Source: Notospermus geniculatus (taxonomy: Eukaryota > Nemertea > Pilidiophora > Heteronemertea > Lineidae). From it: a DNA stretch of 64,000 nt. The stretch spans positions 17,080-81,079 of the forward strand of contig NMRB01001667.1 of assembly GCA_002633025.1 (NCBI GenBank), read 5' to 3'. Every line of letters begins with the position of its first letter. Position 1 is the first letter of the stretch. The notes below the pieces were generated by a model. It did no database searches, was not told the DNA's origin, and saw only the letters and a program-made list of their open reading frames with translations. Positions 38,101 through 50,100 of this stretch are shown here, piece after piece. The position numbers were made by a program, and so were the translations under genes.

Positions 38101-41100
38101 TAATTAATGGGATGTTGTTTATCCAATATAATCTTTGATCAAAAGTGTTACATCTTTTTACAACATGCAAGTTTTTAGAGGGACGTTTGAATTACAATTC
38201 TTAAGGCAAGGAGCCGCTTTAAAAGACCTCTCAGTCGTCAAGACCACGAATGAAGGACTGCATACATGTATCAAAAGTGTTACATCTTTATACAACATCT
38301 AGGTTTTTAGAGAGGCGATAAAGCCTCCTTTACACGTTCGCTGCCATGGCCAATCATTTCCATCCGCCATTGCCATGATCCCCAGGCCTATTTAAGTTTA
38401 TTTCATATTGCCAACTACGAGTCGTAGCTGTACGCCCTCTAGCCTGTTCCCATACATCTGGTCAATCCCCACTGCCAGTATGATCATTGGAAGGCTCTTC
38501 GTCATTGCCAAGCTTATCAACATTAACAGAAAATGCTTTAGCCCTACTACGAGTATACTCGTAGCTGGCAATGGGGAGGAGATCAGCGACTACGAGTATA
38601 TTCGTAGCCGGCAGTCAACGTGTTAAACGACCAAAAACAAATTTTTGATATGCAGTCCAAATTTTTTGTTTTGAAGCACAACAGAAGTACACACACCACT
38701 CAAAAAATATTATAAGTAATGTGTACCTGTTGAATGTGTTGAATACTCACTAACGAACGAATTCCGTCGCTTTTCAAGCGTCGAATCGCCGCAATTTACG
38801 TCTTGGGAATTCTGGGGTATTGGTGTGACCGTCATAGACGAGTCCTCATTCCCCTTATCCATGGACTTTAGTTCCATCTGCTCGTGGTGGATCCAGAGAT
38901 CTGGTGGTTTGACATCTTTAGGCGGACCCATTTTACCTTTCGTTTTACTGGAAGGTTTGTAACCAGATCTGGAAAGACATGCAAATATATTAGACGATGA
39001 CTAACGAGCCACGGCGGTGTAGTGGTTCGGGCCTCCGACTAGCGGTCAGAGGGTCCCGGGTTCGAATCCCGCTGCTGGCGTGAGACTTTGGGCAAGTCTC
39101 TTTGCCTTACTGGCCTCTCTCCACCCAGGTATATAAATGGGTACCGGTCGGAAATGCTCGGATTGTAGCGTTGAATGAGCAGCTCATCTGAGTTCTACTG
39201 AAAGGTTTCAGGATAGACGGGGGTTAAAGTGTAAAGTCGGATGAGAACCTCTACCGTTGTTGATATCAGACTATAAACCCACATTTTTTTTAACTTTGAC
39301 TAATGGCCTGTACACACGATCCAATTTTGCATCCAATTTTTTTGAAATTCAGATTCTGGGCCTAATGGGGCTTCAATGTATAAACCCGCATGTAGGCCTT
39401 TATTGAGCATATTCAGAAAATTGGATGAAAAATTGGATCGTGTGTATAGGCCATAAGTTTTGCCTTATTTCTCTTTTGTATTTTTATTGATTTTTTCCTA
39501 CGGGTCAAAGCCAATGCATTATTGGCCCTGTTAAGTATGAAGAGGCCATCTCAAGCTACTCACTTTGGAGGGGTTGTTTACTTGCCCTTGCAAAGGCACA
39601 AGGTACAAGGCACCATGGCTTACTGTCCCATGTGATGGACTGAAAAGCCAGGGGTCGTCAGTATGATGCGAAAAGGTTCCTTGAAAGGCTATTTCATACT
39701 CACTTTCTTGGTCCCCCATGTGTTGACTGGCGGCGTTTAATGATCACGGCGACGATTGCGAAGATCGCAATTACCGTGACGCCGATGACGCAGGCTATGA
39801 TGATCCAGAGGATATTGGGAGATTTATTCCCTCCGTCAGCTGAAATAGATTCAAGGATGAAATCAGCAAAAGGGACAGTGATTTCTGACAGTTTGGCTGG
39901 AAAGGTTAATTCAAGTTCTTCCAAAGTACAGTCATAAGAATTTGATCGAACACACATTTGTCAGCAGCAGCAGCAGCTACCAACTGCTGATATAATAAAA
40001 CCAATTTGTTAGTAGCAGCTACAAACTGCTGATCGATGAAACTGATTTTTCAGTAGCAGCTATGAACTGCTGATTCGATGAAACCAATTTATCAGTAGCA
40101 GCTATAAACTGCTGATTTGATAAAACCAATTTATCAGTAGCAGCTACGAACTGCTGATTCAATAAAACCAATTTATCAGTAGCAGCTACGAACTGCTGAT
40201 TCGATAAAACCAATTTATCAGTAGCAGCTATGAACTGCTGATTCGATGAACAGACTCACCGGTAGCAGCTATGAATTGCTACTGATGATAACTTAATACA
40301 TTTACAACAGATTTTCTGTGATTTACACATATCATTCCAAATTTACACATAATATCATTCCTTTACACATAATATCAGTCCAGGGGTCATACAGATCATG
40401 CTACGAAGAATTTACGAACATCACTACATAGTATTCACTAATGGCAGAAGTCAAAACAAAAGGGTATATTCATTTGGAAGGGAACTACCAGGGCCGGATC
40501 CAGGATTTAGAAATACGGGGGGCACAACCCCGAGGGCGAAGCCCTCAGCTCAGTTGGTTCGCACCACAAGTGCACGCACACGAAGGGGGGTCCGGCGGGC
40601 CTCCCCCGGGAAAATTTGAAAAATCAAAGCTCTGAGATGCGATTTCCCAGCATCTTAGACATGAAATACTAGACGAGTTCCAAAAAGTGCAGTAAAAAAA
40701 TCATTGACCCTCAAAAAATAGGGGGGGGGGGGCACATGCCCCATGTGCCCCCCTCTGGATCCGGGCCTGACTACACACCGATTATGGCTGATGCCATAAA
40801 GCCAGCAGCACACCAGGCGATATCATGAGCAATCTGAAGCCAGGTGTGTGCTGGACAGGGATGCATGGAATCCTCTCGCCAGCAATGCTCGTCCAATGTC
40901 AAACAAAAGCCAATATCACCTAGTTTGCAGTGGCTGGTGAGCTAAACAAGAGCAACGCAAAGCGTGTGCAAATCCCACCGAACGAAAGTTGCCTTCATTG
41001 AAATTTTGTGAGCCGGAAGGGATATTTGTGTCAAAGGTCACAGGGTCAAGGTCAAAGGTCGCATCGCACCAGTTGTGGTGTGCGACACACCTTTGACTGC

Positions 41101-44100
41101 TCAAACACCTTGCCTGAAAATACCGACCCAAAATCTGCCTTCGTTGCAAAGTTATAGGCCGGAAGGGATATTTGTGTCAAAGGTCACAGGGTCAAGGTCA
41201 AAGGTCGCATCGCGCCGATTGCGGTGCGTGACACACGGTTGACTGCTCACACACCTTGCCTGAAAATACCGACCCAAAATCTGCCTTCGTTGCAAAGTTA
41301 TAGGCCCGGACGGACTGACAGCTGGACTGACTGACGGACACACAGGGGTTTCTCTATCCCTACCGAACTTACGTTCGGTGGGATAATAAATTGGACTAGA
41401 AAGAGTGGAAAGAGTGGATCAACAGAGGGAAAACAAGACATATGCTACATTGCGGTTGGTATAAAAAGTGCAGGCTGCAATAATGATAAATTTGACTTCA
41501 CCATTGGACACTACCACTGACCCTAACCATTAACTTGCAACCTGCATTTTATACCAACCTACTACACGGCAAGAAGTGTATCCAGACTGATCTGGGGCTA
41601 AATAAAATGTGAAACAGGCAAGCTAAGTTACCACTGCATGCCTAGATACATACAACCACTGCTACCTTTCTGGGTTTGAAATACAACAGTTGGCGACATC
41701 GGGCCGTAGCCTTTTTTATTCCTGGCTTGAACTTTGAAGTAGTACGTTGTATCGGGGTTAAGATCTTTGATGGTACTGGAAAGGATCTGGCCGACTACGC
41801 CGGTGACGGCCCACTCACGGTCCATCCGTGTCGCATCCACCGTATAATACACAAGATAACCTGAAATGGGAAAACGGATGGTCAACTTTTCAGAAAAAAA
41901 TATTCACACACTAGGGTACCAATTTGTGCAAGCCTTGATTCGGATATCATGAAATGAAAATTTCTATTTTAGTTTTTTACAGATAGGACATAAAACACAG
42001 AACTGATGATTGACATTGTAAGTGATATGTTTGGTAACACACGACATTTTTTACTAACATCAAACAGAGCTTTGACAGCTGAACATTCAAGTACTGCGCA
42101 ATCACTCTGTTCCTGTTCAATTTTAATAGAGAGGGTGCGCAGCGGCCCGAATCTGACTCCGACTTCAACAATGAGAATGAATTGCAGTCCGCTATGGACA
42201 TCCTTGATAAAAACGATGTGATAGAAGTTTTCAATTCATCAAACACCATAAACTGAAGGCAGAAAAAATTGGCCTTATAAATCGTAAGTGCAGATAAATA
42301 ATGGGTAATATTGAAGTCGTAATCCTAGTCTTTATGACTTAAAATATGACTATAATATTTGCTATTTACGTGCACTTTTGATTACGAGTCAAAATTATTC
42401 TGCCACAAAATTGTGGCATTTTACGATTTGCAAACGTCTATCAAATCGTTTTTTATATCAAGGATGTCTACAAAATTACTCTGCCACAAAGTTACGGCAT
42501 TTTACGATTTGCAAACGTCTATCAAATCATTTTTATCAAGGATCTACAGCGGACTGCAATTCATTCTGGTAGTTGAAGCAGGAGTCGGAGTCGGAAAGCT
42601 CTACAACCTATTTAATATTTCAGTCCGACACTTGGATTTTGCTAAGAAAATTTGGAAAAATAGCTAAGAAGCTTAATAGACTAATATTAGATTCTAGCAG
42701 TTGCAGCATGTTGGGAAGTGTTTTGCTTTGTCCTGTGTGCCACCATTTTTCTGCCTTATCACTCACCACCCCTAGATACATAAAATAGACTCGTCCTTTT
42801 CATTTCTGACAATGAAAATCTGGACTAGTCCATGTTGTAACGAGGGGGGATGACTGAATGAATGACATGATCATGTCACTGTTTCTGTGCAAGTGCAGCC
42901 AAGGAGTAAAGAAATAGTGCATTGGGATTGGCTGAAAGTAAGTGTGCCCAGATGGAGAGAAATGATTGGCTGATAGAATAAAGCATTGCCTCTGATTGGC
43001 TTTGGCACAACATGATCTCTGATTGGTTAATTCTATGGAGTGGTAAACATAGTGACATGATATTGATCTATGAGTATCTAACACAATATCTGATTTGCCA
43101 GTGAGAATGTAACACAGATTCTGATTGGCTATTGCCATCTAACACTATCTGTGATTGGACAGTTCAAACGTGAGAATATAGTATCAGGAGTGAGAGGTTC
43201 AGTGAAGTTGTACATGTATGTTGTTTCTCTGAAACTTAGGTGAGGCCAGGGCATTGTGAAATGTGGGATATCTCTGCAGTACTCTCTGGATGCCCATAAA
43301 AATTCCATGACAGGAGATTTCTATACTTAGCAGATGCACACGGTGCTCCAGAAATGATTTCGAGTTCAGCTGATGAAAAACACACAACAACTCTCTCTCC
43401 TAGCTTGGTTGAATCCAACCCCAGGAAAATCCAACCGCTGAAAAATCTGCCCTGCCTTGATAAAAGGCAGCAGTAATTCCACTATTGGTCAGTGGGAACA
43501 TGACCAATTGAAGTAACAGCCCGGTTGTGTACTGCCATAAAAGGAATCAAACACAAAGGTTTAACTGCGAACGATGAAGTAACTGAGGGATACACTTCAT
43601 GGGTTGCCACCAGATGTCTCTCACTGCCTGAATTCTGGCTTTATGTAATAGGCAGAAACTTCAACTTTTTTTTATGGTAGTGGGGTACATGAATCTTGTC
43701 AACTTGATGCCTTGAATTCCATTTCTGAGGATAACAGAGCTATTTTCCGCAAAATTATAGCCCCATGTGCAAATGTACGTTAGCCTATTTAAATGTACAC
43801 AGATGACCCTGCGCCCCCATTGTTCGTGGGGGTTCTCATTAATTCAGTCATTTTTTATCATCTAGTCTGAATTCAACAAAATTTGCACTGAACTATGCAG
43901 AAGGGTCTTGCCTATCATATGGAAGAGTCAGAATGCAAATCTGTTAAGGTTTAAGAGGGATACTGTCCACATTTATAAAATGCTAAATCTGTAAGTTGAA
44001 CCTTTATGTTTGATTCCTTTATGGTACTCCCAAGAATGTTGTAGAGTACAGAGTATAGAGTACTGCAATAAAACATGCCCCCACTGACTCCAAGTGAAGG

Positions 44101-47100
44101 CAGTGACTTTATCGTTAGAGGTCTTAGTTACACAAAGCCTTCATTTTGGAGCACCCTGTCATAACGTGGTACACAACGTCTTAGAGTGTGAATGACTGCT
44201 ACACAGAACACAGAGACACGACAGGACAGATGACAGTCACGACCACATGAAGGGCGGAGGGTCGGGGTCTGCGGGGGTGCCCTCTATAGACCAGTCTAGA
44301 GGAGAGGGGAGGGGAGAGTGTCAGATTCAAGTCTGGCATGTCAGGATACTGTTTTTTTAAGTAGATCCATTTTCTTGAATAAATATCATGAAAAGTGGCA
44401 TTTATCGTCAAGTCTAAGTGTTTCAAGTTATGGTCCTGACTTTGAATTTTTCATCAGTGTTACGATTAATTACATATTAAAAAGGCTGCCTTGTGAGTCC
44501 ATTCTTCTGAGTTTAATAAGGATGCAACACTTTTTATTCATGAGTTTAGAAGATTCTAAACACATAAATACTTCTTTTACTTTTTACATACTCCTACATC
44601 AAGCTTATTAAACCTGATTTCTTTCAAATCAACGTGATTATATAAACCAGATTTTTTTAAAAGAAGAAACTAAAAACTAAGTTCATTCGAAACAAAAGCA
44701 AGTTTATTTGTAAAGAAACTACTTTATTTGTAAAGAAACTAGTAGTTTATTTGTAATGCATGAACCAGGTTTCTTTCAATAAATAAACAGGGACGGATCC
44801 AGGATTTCGGGAAAGAGGGGGCGCACTGTGCTAGAAACATTGAAATCTGCGGTGAATTTCAATGATTTGCTCCAAATTTCAAAATTTCACGGTCGATTTT
44901 AAAGATTTTTTGGCTGAAAGGAGGGGCGTGCGGCGGGTGCGCCCCCCCCCGGATCCGCGCCTGATAAATCAGGTTTTTTTAAAGAAAATAAGAAATAAGT
45001 TTATTCGAAACAAAACAAAGTTTATTTGTGAAGAAGCTAGTTTATTTGTAAAGAAACTGGGTTATTTGTAACAAAAATAGATCTCTTTCAAATAAACAAA
45101 ATGAGTTTATTTGTAAAGAAACTAGTTTACTTTGTAAAGAAACTAGTTTATTTGTAAGGAAACTAGTTTATTTGTAAAGAAACTACTGTATTTGTAAAGA
45201 AACTAAGTTTCTTTCAAATCAACCTAGTTTCTATCAGAAAGAAGTGGTTTATTTTTTTTTTCAACTGGCTAACTTCCAAATAAACTTGGTTCTTTTAAAT
45301 AAACCTAGGTTTATCTTTTTTAAAAGTAGTCTCTTTAATTATTGGGCAAACGGCTTGCCATTAAAATCTAGTTTATTCAACTATTTTCAAACCTGACTTC
45401 CAGCAAATTTGTTTCAATTTATGCAACAAACAAGTTTTTTTCAAATAAACGAAGTTCCTTTTTAAAAGAAACTGTTTTTAAGAACTAAATGCAGTAATTT
45501 TAACCAAATCAGGATCTGCTGAATCAGCCAGGTAACAAACGTTTCTTTAAGACAATTCTGGAAAAGAACCTTAAATGAATATTCTATCAGTCCACACTTC
45601 TTAACTTTTAAAAGAAAATGTTTAGTTTATAAGCAGTGGTGCAGTGTTTTAGTAAGTGTGCAGCACTCATAACATTCTATTTCTTAGTATTTGTGCATTT
45701 GCTGAAACAAGACTTTTTTAAACACGCTTTATTAGTTAAGTGTAGAACATCTACAACTATCAGTTACTTTCAAAATACATACATGTAATTGTTTTTACTT
45801 TTTACACACTTCTTCACCAAGCTCATTAAAAGTTGTATATATGAAGGAATAGGCCCGAATTAATGGGAAGTTATAACTTTTTACATACTTCTTCACCAAG
45901 CTCATTAAAAGTTGTTTAAATGAAGGAATAGGCCCGAATTAATGGGAAGTTATTACTTTTTACATACTTCTTCACCAAGTTCACTAAAAGTTGTATATAT
46001 GAAGGAATAGGCCCGAATTAATGGGAAGTTATTACTTTTTACATACTTCTTCACCAAGCTCATTAAAAGTTGTATATATGCAGGAATAGGCCCTAATGGG
46101 AAGTTATTTATTAAACACTTCCTTTGATCAAAAGTGATTTTTATACGATATCCAGGTTTATATAGGGCTGTTAAAAATAATTTCCTTTAACTCATTTTTT
46201 AGTTAGTATCCATGACATGCAGACCAAATCACAAACACTCCAACACTATCAAGATCCTACGTGTTAGTCCTAATCATGACAGAGATGGGGTCGCGAAAAT
46301 GCAACGTTCGCATTTTAGTAAGCTTTCTCCCTCTTTCAGTGAAGAGTTCGTTCCTACCTGTAACGTCTTCTGTTATATAATGGCAGCGTTCGGGGAAAGA
46401 AAATTAAGAACGCAAAGTTGTTAAAGGCAGGATAATGATGGGAGAGGTGGGGTGTGTGGGGCGATGAGATGATGTAATGATATTTCACATAACGAATTAT
46501 TAAGAATGATTAGGAATAAAAAGGTAAAGTCTTTTCAAAAAAGTTATACATGATGAAAATTTTAAATTTGATGTAACATTTTTCAAAATTTTGAAGCCAA
46601 ATGTTTTCACAGAATGATTGACAGTATAACGAAAAGTATTTCTGAAAATATCAACACAACAGAAAACGTTTCATTTTTTTCTCAGAAAACTATAATTGTT
46701 AGTAAACTACAAGGAAAAAGTAAGAAAAGAAGGAGAATGTAACCTTAGAAAAATATGATGCAACTATATAAGAACTATAACTATAAAATTTGTAACTATA
46801 GCTACAGAAACTAAAACGGTTTTATACTTAAGTGCAGGAAGAAGAAATTTGAAGGAAAAATTTCTCATAGAAAGAAATAGGGGACAAAGCGCGAAAAGTA
46901 GAAATTCAAAATTATTAAAATGTAAGACAAATCTATCCTCTAAAAGACAAATAAATAAGCCTGGATTTGGCTAAAATTTCCATGCAAGGCAGAAAAACAA
47001 TTGGAACTATGGAAAATAAATTCATTCTATGAATTTGATTCATTAATTTGTTTTGACAAATTAGTTTGAAAAGAAATGGTCTTAGACACGAAATGGTACG

Positions 47101-50100
47101 GAAAGAAATAGTTTTGGAATCACGGAGGGCACTTTGCAACCTCTATCTGGGATACCCGGTAACAATATCTTACCCCCAGCCCTAGGGATTGTTCCAAGCA
47201 CATCACAACATCACACCAACATTGATTTCTAAAACACTTTCACTGTCAACAGCAATTTCATCAAATATACTGAAACGTACATGATTCTGAAAAGTTATTT
47301 AAACCCTGTCACATAGGTATTCAATGGAAAGTGCTCACTGAGAGCTTTCCAATGAAAACCTTTGTGACAGTGTTCAGGTATTTTTCAGTCAGTTACACAT
47401 ATTTTCAAATTTGGAAGAACGTGCCTCATAAGTTGCACCACCCTAACATTCCAAAATAAATCAACTTTTGCTCAAGACATGCATGACAAAGAAGGAAAAA
47501 ATATCCCGGTGAAATGAACTGAGGTATCCTTGCATGCTGGTCAAGAAAAGAATATCCGAGTAGAAAGGGGTTCCTGAAATCAACTGTGGCAAATCTGAGA
47601 TCAGGTCCAAGGGGTCGATTCAAATTATTCAGATTCAGAAATTTCACGATCAACAGTTAAGATTAGAGGGTTGCATGCCAGAGCATGTACCTGGCATAAA
47701 TCTATATTATAATTGACGGTGGCGCTTTAACTTCGAACACGAACTCCTCCGTGGTTTCTGATCGAAATGGCACCATTTTCACAGGAAGTGTTGAAAATGA
47801 CATGGGGGTGGCCCTTAAGCGGGTGGCATTACATTTTTTTTACCCTCAAGCGAATAAAATGCAGGAAGAAACTTCCAATGATTTGCAATGCCCACTAGCC
47901 TGGTTTCGCTGGCCACCGTGTAGATGGCGCTGCCTACGCATCACCATCTACACGGTGGCTGACGGAACGAGGTATAATGCATTGTCTTCAACCAGGCAGG
48001 GTGATCAGAAAATAGGAACTTCAACACATAAAACTGCTGCCATCTGCTTCCCATAGGCCTAGATTATTGTCCGAGGAGTTGGCCCCCCACTAAACATTTT
48101 CCTCCCACACAGAGACGTCCAGCAAAATGCCATCCTGTGAATACAATGCCCACTAGCCTGGTTCCGCTGGCCACCGTTTAGATGGCGCTGCGTATCGGAA
48201 CCAGGCTACAATGCCCACCAATATTTTCTTCAACCATGCAGGGTGATTAGAAAACAGGAACTTTAACACATAAAACTGCTGCCATCTGCTTCCCATAGGC
48301 CTAGATTATTGCCCAAGGAGTTGGCCTTCTCCAAACATATTCCCCCATGCAGACCGGCCAGAAAATGCAATCCTCTGGCCACATGCATCCTGTGAATATG
48401 TGCTCACCACGGGTATCATGCTAGTGAAGTATAATACGAAGTTTGCTGCGGTAGATTGCCAAATATGATTTTATCTTTAAAGCTTAGAATTTGTAACACA
48501 CGCAAATTCACCACAGTCAACAAAATACAAGATTTGAATAAGAGAAAATCAATTCAAATTCAGGAAGGAGGGGATTCGATGTAGAGGGCCGGTAATCTGA
48601 AAAGGGATCTAAATTGTTAATTGTTGATAAAACGTGGGATGAAACTGCTCATTCTTCTGGATAAGAAGACGTTCTTTTATTGAAATGGCACATTCATTTT
48701 TTGAAACTGCTTATTCTTCTAAAGAAACTGATCATTCTTCCATAGAAACTGCTTATTCTTCTATAGAAACTACTTAATATTCTTCTATAGAAACTGTTCA
48801 TTCTTCTATAGAATCCACTTATTCTTCTATTCATCGTATCCATGACGTACATGTGTAACTCCGACAGTGTCCGCCATTGCTGACGTCGCCGTAATGACGC
48901 AAAGGTGTGGGCAAAATTCTTTGCTTTGCTGAAGGAAGCTGGTGGGCAACGTCACAACATCATGTAGGCCTGGGCCTACGTCATGGATACGATGAATAGA
49001 AACTACCGGTACTTATTCTTCTATAGAAACTGCTTATTCTTCTATAGAAACTGTCTTCTATAGAAACTGTTCATTCTTCTATAGAAACTGTTCATTCTTC
49101 TATAGAAACTGCTTATTCTTCTATAGAAACTACTTATTCTTCTATAGAAACTGCTTATTCTTCTATAGAAACTGCTTATTCTTCTATAGAAACTGCTTAT
49201 TCTTCTATAGAAACTGCTTATTCTTCTATAGAAACTGCTTATTCTTCTATAGAAATTGTTCATTCTTCCATAGAAGTTGCTCTTTCTTCTATTAAAATAC
49301 ATGTACCTGTTTCTTCTGTCAATGGGTAACAGACAATGCAGCTAGGGCCAAATTTTAACAATTCAAATTTTGACCAGAAACTTCAAGTGCCTAACGTTCT
49401 TCTAATACCGGTATTCGCATAACAAATGAGCAGTATCATACAAATAAGCAAAGAAAAATCAGTTCAAAACGAGGTCCCGAAAAATTGACACACTGTCTAG
49501 AGGAACAGTCAGAATTCAACAACATCAGCTACTTCTGACCTCCAGTGGTAAAAGGCAGTGTCTGAAATTGTGACCAGTGGGTGTATGGTCAATTCAAGTA
49601 ACGCTCTATCCTGTATTATAAAATGCACGTAGAAATTATTATAGCTGTTACTTCAATCGACCATGTTCCCACTTATCACCAGTGGAGTACAAACTTTGAC
49701 CACTAGAGGGCAGCAATACTAACATATCGAAGTTAAGTCCTCATCAGCAATGGCTGATATTCATAAAAGCTAGCAAGTGCTTTTACGTCAAATGTTGTGG
49801 TACATAATGGACCTTGCTGTGCAAATCTTAAGTAGAAATATTTGCTACTTTCATGAATACCAGCCAATAGCAAATGCTTTTACTTAAGATTTTCACAGAG
49901 AGGTCCAATGTAAATGCACTAGAAAACTTAAGGTAAAAGCATTTGCTGGCTTTTATGAATATCAGCCTACCTAGGAAATATTTAACTGATCATTCCACTG
50001 ATAGACATATGTTTTCAAACCAATTTAGCATTCCTCATGCAGTTAGTTAAATTACAACAGAAGTGATTAGTAAAACAACATATAAACTGTCTGATGATAT

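Noticed and set aside
39005-39080. Possible tRNA gene on the plus strand
   Set aside because: Boxes A and B are good, but the acceptor stem does not pair and a SINE body with target duplications follows.
40019-40213. Minus-strand ORF with [12 protein letters not shown] repeats
   Set aside because: Product of the 42-bp minisatellite in an intron; no splice sites or homology.
49042-49302. Minus-strand ORF of 86 aa with FYRRISS repeats
   Set aside because: It is the 21-bp minisatellite read in frame; the period is a multiple of three.
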